64,000 nt of DNA from Zonotrichia leucophrys gambelii (taxonomy: Eukaryota > Chordata > Aves > Passeriformes > Passerellidae): assembly GCF_028769735.1 (NCBI RefSeq), contig NC_088186.1, positions 5,549,001 through 5,613,000 of the forward strand. Reading direction: 5' to 3'. Positions 1 through 12,300 of this stretch are shown here, piece by piece (position 1 is the first letter of the stretch; each line of letters opens with the position of its first letter). The notes under the pieces were generated by a model. It was given only the letters and a program-made list of their open reading frames with translations, had not been told where the DNA came from and did no database searches. A program made the position numbers and the translations under genes.

Positions 1-38
1 TCTGGGAATTGCAGGAGTGAGAGAGCCGGAGCTGTGGC

Positions 39-122
39 ATGCTCAGGAGAGCGGGACCGTCCCTGCGCCACTTCTTGCTGCAGAGGAACGTCAGTACTGG
101 ACACAGCTCGTGCTCCAGAGAG
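39..122 (+). CDS. KYAT1: KYAT1 alternative first coding exon (probable mitochondrial leader)
   Basis: An ATG at 39 with G at -3 opens 28 codons that end exactly at a GTATGG donor (123). If joined to the acceptor at 2506, the next codons are GCA AAA and then the KYAT1 ATG at 2513, with no stop and no frame change. The leader starts MLRRAGPSLRHFLLQR. It is rich in Arg, Leu and Ser and has no acidic residue until its last position, as expected of a matrix-targeting presequence. Rat KYAT1 is known to have a mitochondrial form made from an upstream leader, which supports this reading. The joined protein would be 455 aa. Bases 1-38 would be its 5' UTR; an acceptor-like AG at 13-14 leaves open a further upstream exon. 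Splicing of this exon is inferred, not observed. Confidence 0.62.
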
Positions 123-2506
123 GTATGGAATGCCCAGGGGTGCTGTTCCTGCCTGGCAGCCTGCCCAGGGCAGCTCAGAGCAGACAGAACACATCAGGAA
201 AAGCCACTCTGGTGCAATTTCCTCTTTATCTGCTTATTTCCAGGGAGCATTTAAAGGATCCTCATAAGTAAGGGGATATCCTTCATAGAGGAGTTCTGGG
301 GTTGCTTCATCTGATGGTCTCTACCTCAGAGAGCCTCTTGGCTTGCAAAGTACTTGGAAAATATCAGCATCCCACTCAGAGATCCCAACATGCAGAGCAA
401 GGCAGTCACACACAGCAGAGAGCCACTGGTGGAAAATTATGGATGCCAAGTCTTCTGCACTGGCACCCAGCTCTCCTGTGTGGCTGCCAGGCAAACTGCC
501 CCTTCTGTCTGGGGACAGAACAGGCTGAAACAGATTTGAGGGCTGCATGGTCCTGAGCCTGTGTTGCTCTCTGTGGCAGCATCACACACAGGCTGGGATA
601 GGATGGGATGGAGGGGATATCAGAAAAAAAAAAGTATTTGTTATTTCTGTTCCTGAAGCAGACAAGGCCTTTCCTCAGAACTGGGAATTTCAAGGCTTAA
701 GGCACCTTGTTCCCTCTGATCCCCATCACACTTGGTCATCTTTTAAATTCTCTGACCTGTGGCCTTCAGCAGCCCCACTTTGCAAGAACAGCATTGGAGC
801 TGTTAATATTTTACCTCCAGCTATCTTTTACTTCCCAAGCCATAAATCCTTCTGCTCCCACCCTAATCAATCTCAGGCACCAGGTCTTGTGACTGTAACA
901 GCCACGAGCTTGTGCAGAAGGAGCAGAGCTGAGGGAGAGAGGAGAGGAGAGGAGAGGAGAGGAGAGGAGAGGAGAGGAGAGGAGAGGAGAGGAGAGGAGA
1001 GGAGAGGAGAGGAGAGGAGAGGAGAGGAGGAGAGGAGAGGAGAGGAGAGGAGAGGAGAGGAGAGGAGAGGAGAGGAGAGGAGAGGAGAGGAGAGGAGAGG
1101 AGAGGAGAGGAGAGGAGAGGAGAGGAGAGGAGAGGAGAGGAGAGGAGAGGAGAGGAGAGGAGAGGAGAGGCTGCCATGGATTCAGTGACTTCTGCTTGTC
1201 ATTGGCTGCCTGCCTGGCACCAGGGTGGAGCAGAGTCCACCTGGTGCCCTCTGAAACACAGAGCTCCTCGGCTGGGGGTTTGCAAAGATCAAAGGGTTGG
1301 AGCTGTATCAAAATCCAAGGACCTCAGCACAAAGTATCCTTGGGGCACAGCCCAAATTCTGGAGCAGTGCTGGGAAGAGCAGAGGGGAGCAGGTAAGTCC
1401 TGTGCAGCTGAGTGTTGGGAGGAGGCTGACCTGGTTCCCTCCACCATCCTGGCACGGCAGAGCACAGACCCCTGCACATCCCCTCACCTCAGCTGCTTTC
1501 ACATGCCTTCCCTGTGCCAGTCCAAATGTGCTTTATTTGCTGTGGTGACAATGGCTTTCTGCACTCATTGCTTCAGGGCTGCCCTCCTCCTGCCCCCACG
1601 CTGGCTCTTTCTGGTGCACTGAGCATCATTTGTCTGCAGTTTCCAGCCCCTTCCCTGTCTGGTGCCTTTTCCCTGCACTGCTGAGTTACTGAATTCTGTC
1701 TCTGCTGCTTTTCATCATCCTCGTGATGAATTCCCCATAAAGCACATCTAACTTTCTCCCACTGTGCTTATCCACCTGGAAGGAGGGTTTTGCTTTCAGT
1801 GTTTCCTGCTGTCTTTCTTTCCACTCCCCTGAGCCATGATGTGCATGGAAATTTCAAACCAGTCACAGCTTGGTACCTCAGTGTGCCTGTACATCACACT
1901 GACCTCTGTGCTCTGCTCTCTCTTGCCTGTACCTAATTACTGCTTGGGTTTGACATGAACTTTAAATAGAAAACTGCACATTTTGTAGGATTCAGAGCAA
2001 GCCCCCTCACCAAGCACTTCATCAGGACAGAGGAGTATCTACTACTGCTACTTCATAGAGCAGCATGGAATAAAATAGTTTGTTTTTCTAGGAAAAGGGG
2101 ATGTTTCATGGCTTGTAGAGTAAGGAGGTCCTTCCCATGAAGATGGAGAGGTTATGGAAGGTAAAAGCCTGAGGTCTGGGGTCCTTGGCCTGGCTGTTAC
2201 AGCCTGGCTGAGCTTGACCCCATGACTAATCCAAACAGGGAATGAGGTTTAAGGCATTGCCACCTCCCCAGTGAGTGTACAAAAGCTTCTCTTGTTCATC
2301 TATTTTCCCAATTCTTGTTGAAACTTGTAAGTGAAAGCAGAAACCACTGCAACAGTTATTACTGCTCCAAGATCAGTCAGGAGCAGCCCATGAAGCAATA
2401 CTAAGGGCACACCTTCTGGTGGGAAAAAACTTCCCTGGAGAGGCCACAGCTCCTTTGGGGCCTCATGTAAAAGCTTCAAACTCACTTTATTTTTCACTCT
2501 CTGCAG
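123..2506 (+). other. KYAT1 first intron
   Basis: This stretch runs from the GTATGG donor at 123 to the CTGCAG acceptor ending at 2506. Apart from the GGAGA tandem repeat at 934-1170 I see no exon, no conserved protein and no recognisable mobile element. The open frames that cross it are repeat-driven or chance. Confidence 0.55.
934..1170. repeat. (GGAGA)n pentanucleotide tandem repeat
   Basis: About 47 copies of the 5-bp unit GGAGA run with one visible interruption near 1021-1033, where a unit is shortened to GGAG. One strand is entirely purine and the other entirely pyrimidine over about 237 bp. Such mirror-like purine tracts can form triplex DNA. The tract lies in KYAT1 intron 1 and opens spurious long frames on both strands (Gly-Glu-Arg-rich on +, Leu-Ser-Pro-rich on -). 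Confidence 0.97.
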
Positions 2507-2512
2507 GCAAAA

Positions 2513-5500
2513 ATGTCAAGGCCGGTGCAAGCTCGGAGGCTGGAGGGAATAGATAAAAATATCTGGTGAGTTAAAAGAATATCTGGTTTACCCAGGTGGT
2601 AGATGTGGTTTTAGGCATCCTAAAACCATATTGAAACCACAGCAGCCACACAGCACAGAGCAGAAGTTTCCCTCAGCTGCTTTGCACATGTTCAGGAAGC
2701 ACATGAGAGCAAGTTTGTCCCAGAAGACTTTACCATGAGTCAGTGCTGTACCTGCAGCTCTCACTTCAGCATGCATCAGGTTTTTTGCACCACTGGGCAG
2801 GCAGAAGCACCGCCCTCCCTCTGACCCATCCACCCAAACCTGAGCCAAGTGTTTGCTGCAGCCTGGCACCTGCTCCAAGCTCACCCTGGGGCACCACAAG
2901 CAGAGGGGCAGGGCAAGGGCTGCTGAAAATGCCATTCCCATCCTGCCAGGCACAATGTGGCATTGGGAAAGTTGTGTGCTGGAAAAAGAGATTTAAATGA
3001 TCCTTCCCCAAGGCCCTGCTGTGTGTGGGCTTGAGCTACAAACTGCCAGTGAGCTGGCTCTTGTTTGGTTTGAGATGAGCAGCGAGTTCAGCCCACTTTG
3101 CCCTCTGCAGAAGCCTTCACAATGTTTAGGTGCTAAATATTGCAGAGCTGGTATGGGCTTGAAAATCTCCAAATCCCCTCCTGGTCAGTCCAGTGTGATC
3201 TGAAACACCACAGGCTTTCAGCTGTGACCACACACTGACCCCAGGAGCTGTTTGCTGGGAGAATGAATATTAAAACAGTTCCCCCAGTGCAATAGTTCAT
3301 CATCCTTGGTTTAATTTCAGCAGGTCTGAAGTGACCTGTGCTGGTCCTGCCTGCCTGTGAGCAGCAGGATGGCTCTGCAGGAGGGACACCAACCCCACTC
3401 CTTCCTAAGGGATGCTGTGAGCAGGCCCTGTGCCAGCACACTGCTCACACCCTCTGAAAGTGCTTTTGTTTCCCTTCTCTCCAGGGTGGAGTTTGTAAAA
3501 CTGGCTACCACCTACTCCAAGGTGAACCTGGGCCAGGGCTTCCCTGACTTCCCTGCACCAGAATTTCTGCGAGAGGCACTGCTGAGAGCCCTCAGCGGGG
3601 GGAGCCACATGCTGCACCAGTACACCCGTGCCTTTGTGAGTGACACAGCTCCCTGCCAGCACCACCCCTCCATCCCCACCAGCCCTGGCTGCTTCAGAGC
3701 TCAACAGCAAAAAACACGAGGCAAAACACACATCCAGCCTTGACCCACTGTTCCCAGTAACTCTCTGGGATGTTTGAAGCAGCTGGGCTGGAAGATGTCA
3801 TGGGGTTCTTGGCTTCCCTTCCAAGGGTTCATCCTTGGTTTAGGAATCTTCTGCAACCCAATTCCCACCCTCCTCTCACCCCACAGGGCCACCCACCTCT
3901 GGTGAAGGTCCTGGCCCAGTTTTTTGAGAAGCTGCTTGGACGAGAGCTGGATCCTATGACCAATGTGATGGTGACTGTGGGGGCATACCAGGCCCTGTTC
4001 TGCTGCTTCCAGGCTTTAGTGGATGAAGGTGATGAGGTAACCCAAGATAAGGGCTTGTTGCACTGCCAGCCTTCCCCCAGGCTGGTTTTCATTGTCCTTT
4101 ACCAAAGCAAAACCAGTTTTATTATCCCCATTCTGCAGTACCTGAGCTTCCAAAGAAAGAAATTATTTGCTGCAGGGCACTGTCTCATTTCTGCATAAAG
4201 CAAAATAACCCTTTTTGTCCTGAGTGGTGGTGTCCTTCCTGACACTCCCCACAGGCAATGCAGGTTCTCCATTACAGTAATGAGGGATTAAAATGTCCTG
4301 TCCCTCCCATTGCTCTCTGCACTCCTCAGGGAAGGTCTGAGCAGGACCAGGAGGATGCTGACATGTCCCTTTCTTCCAGGTGATAATCATTGAACCCTTC
4401 TTTGACTGCTATGAGCCAATGGTGAAAATGGCTGGTGGGACACCTGTGTTTGTGCCTCTGAGACCGGTGAGTGGCTGGAGAAGGGAAGAGTCACAGCAGT
4501 CAGCAAAGAGGTGAGTGGTAAACAAGGTGCAGAGGTAGCAAAGCAAACCAAGATTCCCATGTTCTCTGTAGAATCCTCCAAAAGATGGAAGATTGATGTC
4601 TAGTGCAGACTGGCAGCTGGACCCAGCTGAACTGGCTTCTAAATTCAATGAACGGACAAAAGCCATCGTCCTGAACTCGCCCAACAACCCTCTGGGCAAG
4701 GTAACACTGCTGCCCCTGCTGGGGGGCCTCAGCCTGCCCTGCACACAGGGGATGTGGGTGCTGTGGGAGCACCACATGCTGTGCTCAGTCTCCTGGTGGT
4801 TTAAAGCCTTGTCTGAAGGCTTAAAGACAACTGTTAGATCACTGCAGCAGCTCCTGCCCCTCCCTGGCATGGGAGATGGTGCCAGGAGGACACTCACAGC
4901 CTGCAGGGGCTCAGAAACGCTCCTGCTGTGCCTCTGCTGCAGGTGTTCAGCCGCGGGGAGCTGGGGCTGATTGCAGAGCTGTGTGTGAAGCACGACGTGC
5001 TGTGCATCAGCGACGAGGTGTACGAGTGGCTGGTGTACGACGGGAAGCAGCACATCCGCATCGGTACGGGCTGGGCGGGGCCGCAGGGCAGGGAACGGGC
5101 GCTGCACTCGGGCTCTGCAAATCCAGGAGCTGCCTGCATGCACAGCTCTGCTAGGCATGAATCCCCCACTGGGGGTATTTTGAGACATTTCAATCTCAGC
5201 CTCCAAACCAGGCCCTAAACAGAAGCTCTGACTTCAGAGCCAGAGGGGACATCTAGAACAAAAAGCTGCTTGGCTCCAGTGAAACTGATTTTTTCCCATG
5301 CTTTGTAAAGCCACAGTTTTCTGAGTGTCTCTAGTTCCCAGGAAATCCATTTCAACACAGTTTCAGCCTGTTCTTCCAGCTGGAGGAACATGCCATCACC
5401 TTGATGCAGGGTGATGGTGCTTGGCATCTCTGAAAGCCCCTGGGGCTGGGTACATGCCTGTGAAAATGCTTAATTAAAAGGAGATGCTCTTGAGAAACCT

Positions 5501-7488
5501 GGCTGCCTGTTTGGGATGTGTTTTGAGGCTCATCCAGGTGAAAGAGGTGCAGTGAACACTAAAGATCACCGTGGATTATGGTGACAGAGGGCTCAGCCCA
5601 GAGGAGCATGCTGAGCTCTGCCATTCTCTCCTTGCATTGCCAGCCAGCCTGCAGGGGATGTGGGAGCGCACGGTGATCATTGGCAGTGCTGGGAAGACCT
5701 TCAGTGCCACGGGATGGAAGGTGAATATCCCCTGTGGCACCTCCTTGTGTCCCCAGCCCTGTCCCTTTGCACTGGGGACACTGCCCACGCTCAGCTTTGA
5801 GCCTCAGGGTCTGAATACCAGAGGTGCTCCATGAAAGTTCTGTCTGTAACATACAATGAAGCCAGCACAGGCACAGAAAGGGGAGCCTGAGCAGGCAGCC
5901 AGACTCACCATCTTCCTCCTCCTCTCCTGGCTGCAGGTGGGCTGGGTTGTGGGCCCTGACAGGCTGCTGCAGCACCTCCGTACTGTGCACCAGAACTCTG
6001 TGTACCACTGTGCCACCATTGCCCAGGTAAGGCAGCTCCCTGAGCCTGGCCCTGCAATGCCCAAACCCTCAGAGCAGGGGTAAGAGATGGTCCTCTTGCC
6101 CACACCTGACCTGAAAGGCACACACAAGTGATTTGTGGTGCTCTGGAGAGGCTCCTTCCTCTCTCCCTACAGTTGTTCTGTGTCTGGGAGGAAGGGGAGA
6201 GTCCAGCCTGCCTGGGTTATATTCCTTATCTTGCATTGACAAATCTAAGGGGCAGTTCAGAGGGGCTGGGGGCAGACAGCTCCCTAATCACCTGTGAATT
6301 GCAGGAACTTCAGTTCCCAAGGAAGCCCTGACCATCTTCCACTGGGCACTGGCCCCTCTCTCCTTCCAGGAGGCCGTGGCTCAGGGTTTCCAGAGGGAGC
6401 TCACGCTCTATGGAAAACCAGAGAGCTACTTTGTCCAGCTGCCCAAGGAGCTGCAGCAGAAGAGAGACTGGCTGGTTCAGAGCCTGGATGGGGTGGGGAT
6501 GAAACCCATCATCCCAGAGGGCACCTACTTCCTGGTGGCAGACATCTCCCCGTTCAGTGAGTCACCTGCAGTCCTGCCCAGGTGGGCTGGGCGTGGTGCT
6601 GCTGCCAGGGACAGGAACCTGCATAAACCATCACCAGAGCAGGGATGGGCTGCATGTTCCTCATCCCAGCTGCAAGGATGTGGGCTTGGGGCTCAGCTGA
6701 GGCACCTGGCAGCTGCCCCAGCCTCTGTCCTGCTGTGCTTCTCCTGCAGAATCTGATGTGCCCGATGTCCCCAACTCAGATGAGCCCTACGACTCCAGAT
6801 TTGCAAAGTGGATGGTCAAGAACAAGGTAAAAGGGTCTGGCCCTTCCTGCTGCCTTTTCCCTGGGTGGGTTTGTGCCCCCCCAAGCTCAGGGCTGGGGCA
6901 CAGCCCCAGAGCAGCACCCTCAGCTCTGTGTGTTTGCTCTGCCCAGGGCCTTGCTGCCATCCCGCTCTCCGCTTTCTACAGCGAGGCCCACAAGAACAAC
7001 TACACCAATTTCATCCGGTTCTGCTTTGCAAAGGTGAGATGTGGACTGCACTGAGGAAGGCAAGGTTGGGAGCAATAATCAGGGCTGGTTTAATGAGAGA
7101 AATGCCAAGAAGAAATGCAGGATGGGCCGGGCATTGGAGCCCCACCGTGACAGCCCAGCTGGAGCAACCTCTCCTGCAGACACACGAGCTGAGCTGGGGG
7201 CTGCAGATGTGCCAGGACCGTCCTAAACTTTGTCCCATCAGCATCCTACATCTCTTGGCCAAGGAAGGGACTCTCTAGGTGCCCCTTTAGCTGCACCTGT
7301 CTCATACTGAACCTGCAAGGCTCCAGAATGAGAACAGGATTTTTGTATCAACAATGGCTGCAGTGAGGGGGAATAGGATTTGGCTGGGAGCCACTGACCA
7401 AATGTGTGGTATTTTTTAGGAGGAAGCTACACTGAAGGCAGCAAGTGACATATTGCAAAAATGGAAACAGGAGAAAACCAGCTCCTGA
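2513..7488 (+). CDS. KYAT1: Kynurenine aminotransferase 1 / cysteine-S-conjugate beta-lyase
   Basis: PLP enzyme of fold type I that transaminates kynurenine to kynurenic acid and glutamine with 2-oxo acids; it also cleaves cysteine S-conjugates. Coding exons: 2513-2565, 3485-3635, 3887-4036, 4380-4466, 4572-4700, 4943-5063, 5644-5720, 5937-6026, 6370-6556, 6750-6826, 6947-7033, 7420-7488. All junctions are GT-AG and in frame, giving 425 aa (human 422 as I recall). Visible landmarks: LGQGFPDFP near residue 35, SPNNPLGK with Asn185, SDEVYEW with Asp214 and Tyr217, [12 protein letters not shown] with Lys248 as the Schiff-base lysine, and IRFCF with Arg398 for the substrate carboxylate. The ATG at 2513 starts the cytosolic form, and the exon begins at 2507. 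KYAT3 is a close paralogue, but the SPOUT1 neighbour and the WQLDP and HLRTVHQNS segments favour KYAT1. Nothing looks broken. Confidence 0.95.
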
Positions 7489-7966
7489 ATACACTGAGAG
7501 AGCCAGGCTCTCCTTGGTCCTCATCTGCCCCTACTGCTCTTCTTCTTCACTTGTCTACAAACTTTGGTATGTTCTTACTTCAGTGCTTTCATCAACATTT
7601 TCTGACAGACAAATGGTTAAGTTTTTCCAGGCCCAGGGCCTGGGGGACATTTTCAGTCACTGTGAAATGATTTCAAGAAGTGACACTTTGTGTGCACCGA
7701 CAGCATTTGACATTTCTTACATGTGAAAACTTTGCTAATCAGTTCTGGGATGCATCCAGCAACACACAGGGTGAGGATGGCACCTGGGCTCTGTCTCACC
7801 ACCAAATTCTGAAAAAGTGTTTCAGGACTTACCTTTAAGGCTGTGCTGGAGGGTTAGTGTGGCTTGTCTTGCTCCACATCCCCACTCAGGGCAGCATTTC
7901 CATGGGCACTCTCGTTCTCACAGGACTAGACAGCATCACCAGCTGTCAGTAAAGGTGACTCAGGAA

Positions 7967-8112
7967 GGTGGTGGAGTCACCATCCCTGGAAGAGTTTAAA
8001 AAAAGACTGGATGTGGCACTTGGTGCCATGATCTAGTTGAGGTGTTAGAACATGGGTTGGACTCGATGATCTTAAAGGTCTCTTCCAACCTAGAATTTCT
8101 GTGATTCTGTGA
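7967..8112 (+). mobile_element. CR1 LINE, truncated 3' end
   Basis: The stretch follows the 3' end of avian CR1: a GGTGGTGGAGTCACC segment, CTGGATGTGGCACTTGGTGC, GGTTGGACTCGATGATCTTA, TCTTCCAACC, and a tail of TTCTGTGATTCTGTGA. CR1 ends in short 8-bp repeats rather than poly(A), as seen here. It is severely 5'-truncated, so no ORF is left. It lies in the sense direction about 480 bp past the KYAT1 stop, probably within the 3' UTR. Confidence 0.92.
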
Positions 8113-8560
8113 CTCCCATGATCCTGATGATTACAAACCCAGTGAAATGACATTTCCCATCATAAACTTTTTTCCCACTATTTTTTAATGTGCATCTCTG
8201 GGGAAAATGACCACACAATTGGTTTCCCCCAGGAAACAGGCTTTCAGTAGCCTGGCTATTGTCAAACCTTCCAAATTACTCTTGGCACTTTCTCAGGGCT
8301 GGGCAGCAAAACCTTTTCTGGCCTTTGACAAGTGCACACAGTGGCTGGGGAGGATGGTCACTGTGGCCTTGGCTGCTCCTACTGCTGGTGGCCACCACAA
8401 CCTCCCACCCAGTGAGCTGGTGGGGGAATGAGCAATTCTGGAGAGGAAATTCTTGCATCAGTGTCGATTTCAGCCTGGATAAGACTGTAAAACATCATCA
8501 TCAACCACCTGGGAGTTGTGTGCAGCAGACTGTGCAATGAGTGTTTGTAGCAGTTAAATT

Positions 8561-8566
8561 ATTAAA
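8561..8566 (+). terminator. Candidate poly(A) signal of KYAT1 (ATTAAA)
   Basis: ATTAAA is the commonest variant of the poly(A) hexamer, and I saw no AATAAA between the KYAT1 stop and this point. A TGTGATTGGA-like context is absent, so the call rests on the hexamer and position only. Confidence 0.4.
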
Positions 8567-9059
8567 GTGGAATTACTGCAATCATGGAAGAGTGTCTCTG
8601 TAATGACTGCAGGGCTGGTGGAGCTCTCCTTGAGAGCTGCCTCATCTCTGCTGGCTCCTGTGTGGTGGCTGCTTGTCCCACTCAGGCTGGTGGGGAGAGC
8701 TCTGCAGGTTTTCTGTATTGGGCTGCAGCTGGTGATGCCAATCCCCTTGGAGCAGAGCTGCACGGGCCAGCAGGAGGGAGGGAGAGAGGGAAGGAGGCAA
8801 AGAGCCACCTGCCCTTCCTGGTGTCCCCTCTCACCTGCGTGCTCAGCCTGGGTGGGTGAGGGTGCTGCTGAAAGCCCTTTTGCACCCATGTAAGTACCAA
8901 ACATGGGGAGAGTCGCAGTCGCTGAAACAGAGGAAGAACCGTGCAATTAGATTGTTAATATGAAGATTAATTACAACACCTCCACATGCTTGGGCTCTTA
9001 TCTAGGCCATGACACAACCTGCAACGGGCAGGGTGCATCCACATATCGTCTAGAACACA

Positions 9060-9325
9060 CGCAGGGCTCGTGCAAAGACTGGCAGACGCGAGTACGCGGA
9101 TTTTACACACACAACCACGCAGGACTTGTGATCTTCCTCGGCGCCCGGGGCTGCGCCTGGGGTCACCCATCCTCCCGCGGAACGCGACCGACCCTGCTTA
9201 GCTCCGCTGCCGCGCGGGCCGCTCAAACACCAACCACGTGACCTCAGGCTCCTCCCCGCTGTGGGCGGAGCCCGCGCCCTCCGGCCAATCAGCAGCGCGG
9301 GGGCGCGGCCGGCAGCGCGGGGAAG
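9060..9325 (+). promoter_or_regulatory. SPOUT1 CpG-island promoter
   Basis: CpG density rises sharply from about 9060. Within 90 bp of the start codon lie a CACGTG E-box (9235-9240), a GGGCGG GC box (9263-9268) and a CCAAT box (9285-9289), in the order and spacing usual for a TATA-less housekeeping promoter. There is no TATA box. The E-box in the form CCACGTGACC is the type bound by USF or MiT/TFE factors, which is family knowledge and untested here. Confidence 0.75.
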
Positions 9326-12300
9326 ATGGCGGACACGGAGAGCGGCGTGGGGAAGCGGCCCCGGGGCGCGCAGGTGGGCGGCGAGGGGGGCCCGGGTCCA
9401 GCCCGCACCCTGAGGGGAGCCCGGGGCGTTCCCCGCGTCCGGCTCTGAGGGGAGCCCGGCGGTAACGCGTGCTGTCTCCCGTAGGTTGAGGACAGGAAGG
9501 TGGACTGGCGGCGCTGGAAGCAGGAGAGTAAGGAAGGCCGGGTATCGCGGAGGCTGGGGCCGCTCGGAGCGGTCACGGCGCGGTGTTTAACGCCAGGCGC
9601 TCTTCTCCGTCCCAGGGAAAGCAGAGACGAAGAAATGGAAGGAGATTAAACTGCTGAAGAAACTGGACAAACAGCGGATGCGAGAGCTGGCAGAACAAGA
9701 AGCCCAGAGGCAGGAGGAGCAGAAGGAAGACAGAGGTGATGCCGCTGTGACCCAGTGGGGAGACCTGGGTGGAAGGTGCTAGAAAACCTGGCTGTTAAAA
9801 GGCAGTCAGTGTTCCTATCGATAGGAAAGGTGTTACTTCACAGATCCGGTGTGGAGCAGTCCACAGGCACAAACATGGTGCAGCAACCACTGCACTAGAG
9901 ATCCTTCTGAAGAGAAAACCAATGATTAATCTAAGGAACAGAAGTTGCTTTTCCCCCAGCACACACAAGCTCTCTCGTGTCTCCGCTCCGCAGGGCGGCC
10001 GCACACGCTGAGCGTGGCCCTGCCCGGCTCCATCCTCAACAACGCGCAGTCCCCGGCGCTGCGCTCGTACCTGGCCGGGCAGATCGCCCGCGCCTGCGCC
10101 ATCTTCTGCGTGGATGAGATCGTGGTGTTCGACGAGCACGGAGAGGACGTCAAGTAAGGCAAACACTGAAGGACAGCACGCATAGATTAGGTTTCAGGAA
10201 GGAGTTCCTCCCTGTGAGGGTGGTGATGCCCTGGCACAGCTGTCCCAGAGAAGCTGTGGTTGCACTGTCCCTGGAGGTGCCCAAGGCCAGCTTGGATAGG
10301 GCTTGGAGCAAACTGGGATAATGGAAGGTGTCCCTGCTCATAAAAGATCATCTTGTTCCACCTCCTGTCAAGTTCCCTTCCAAGCCAGGCCATTCTGTGA
10401 TTCTCTGAAGGAAGAGCCATCTTGTTCTGCATAATATTTCCTCTCAGCTTTCTGTTCCTTCACTCTTCTATTAAGCTAAGGCCAGGAAGGAACTGCATGT
10501 ACCTCTCCCCAGTGCCAGGATTACAGGGACCACTATACCCCAGGGGAAAAGATACTGACTGAACTGCCCTGGCAGCTCAGATCATTTATCCCAACATGGG
10601 GTTGACAAAGCAGCAGGAGGCCGAGTTCTCCTTGCTGTGGAGGGACAGGACACCTATCAGGGCATCTTCCTTACATCCTGCCACATCACATTAATACATA
10701 AAGATCAAAATACAAAACTGAAAAAGGTACTTGGCTTGGAGAGAGCTCCAAGGATGATTTGTTAAAAGATTGTCTCTGGAGCAGCCCTATTACGAGGGTT
10801 AGAGGGGAGGGATGTGCTCCTGTTGTCAGATTAAGAAGCAAGGCTTGGTGTTCTGGAGACCTGACCAATCTCATGCCGAGTTAACAAGCTGCTTGCTTTC
10901 ACTTTCAGGAGCGTGGAGGGGGATTTTGAAGGAATTGGGAAGAAAGGCAAGGCTTGTGTGCAGCTGGCTCGGATCCTGCAGTATTTGGAGTGCCCTCAGT
11001 AAGTTTGCTTTTCTCTATACTCAGCTCCTTTGAGTCAGAACAGGGCCAGAATTGAGATCCAGATGCCATAAACATACCTTTTCACATTTCACCTTTCTCT
11101 GGCGACAGGTACTTGAGGAAATCCTTTTTTCCAAAACACGAGGACCTGCAGTTTGCAGGTAAATGCAGTTGTGTCTCTCCTTCCTGAGCTCTGGCTCCTT
11201 GTGTGTGGGACAGCCAGGACTTTTCCCCATTCAGCACTGGACCTGAGAGGGAAGGAGCAGGGCAGCACCTGCACCTACAGCTGTGTTTCCCCCAGCACCT
11301 CTTTGCTCTGTGCTGTTCCAGGGCTGCTCAACCCCCTGGACAGCCCCCACCACATGCGGATGGACGAGGACTCGGAGTACCGGGAGGGCGTCGTGCTGGA
11401 CCGGCCCACCAAGCCAGGCAGAGGCTCCTTTGTGAACTGTGGGATGAGGAAGGTGTGTCTGTTACCCACAGATACAAAACAGCTTCCCGTGTCCCTCTGG
11501 CAGATTTGCAGCAGGCAGGGTGGGCGCTGCTGGGTTTCTGAAGGCTGCAGTGGGCTGGTGGGGGTTTAGGGCAGTTGCTGTCTTGTTCCTTCTGACTTGG
11601 TAATGTCTGTGGCTTCCCAAGCCCCAGCAGGCCCCAGGCATTCCAGCAGATCATTGCTTTACTGCTGCAGCCAAACCTTTGAGTAGCAAAATAAGGTTCA
11701 GACAGATGAGCAAGCCCCTGAGCCACACACAGAGCTCCTCATCTCAGCTCCATGGCAGAACAGACCCCCACTTCCTCAAAGGATTCCCTTCCTTCCTTCC
11801 CCACCTTCCCCAGTCCTTCCAGAATGTCTGGTGCTGATGGTGGTGTCACTGCAGGAGGTGCAGATTGACAAACAGCTGAACCCTGGTCTGCGAGTCACAG
11901 TGCGCCTGAAGGAGCCCCAGAATCCAGGTAATCCATGGCTCCAGGAGCAGCTGTAAACTTCAGTCCTGCAGGAGCTGGTCCTTCTGTATGACAGGTTTGA
12001 AGGTACCCAACAATTCTGCATGTTCCCTTCACTCTATACACAAATTTAGTAACACCCTTACCATGCCTGCCTCAATAACTGGAAAGAACTGTCATCTCTT
12101 CTTCTCAGCAGTAAACAGCCCCAACACACTCACAGGCTTTCCAGAGCTCACCAGATTTCCACAATACTTTTTCACATTCTGGAAAAAGAGAGGGTGATGG
12201 CTGTGGCTGGTCAAATCTCACCACATCCCAGGGGCTGTTTAACCTCTTTGCTTTCTTTCAGAGGCCAAAGTGAGGAAAGGCACCGTGGTGTCCTCGCAGC

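Larger units (their letters stand above)
7489..9060 (+). other. KYAT1 3' UTR and KYAT1-SPOUT1 spacer
   Basis: This holds the 3' UTR of KYAT1, with a CR1 fragment inside it at 7967-8112, and probably ends just after an ATTAAA at 8561. From about 8600 to 9060 I see no gene or repeat; the sequence then turns CpG-rich into the SPOUT1 promoter. Confidence 0.5.

Noticed and set aside
934..1170. CRISPR-like array or telomere-like repeat
   Set aside because: There are no spacers and the unit is GGAGA, not TTAGGG; this is a simple repeat in a eukaryotic intron.
547..1311. Long open frames over the GGAGA repeat on both strands (213 and 166 codons)
   Set aside because: They consist mostly of the repeat read as Gly-Glu-Arg or Leu-Ser-Pro; there is no start context, splice support or family match.
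2513..7488. Assignment to the paralogue KYAT3
   Set aside because: KYAT3 shares the active-site motifs, but the neighbours SPOUT1, ENDOG and TBC1D13 and segments such as WQLDP match KYAT1. An alignment to both would settle it.
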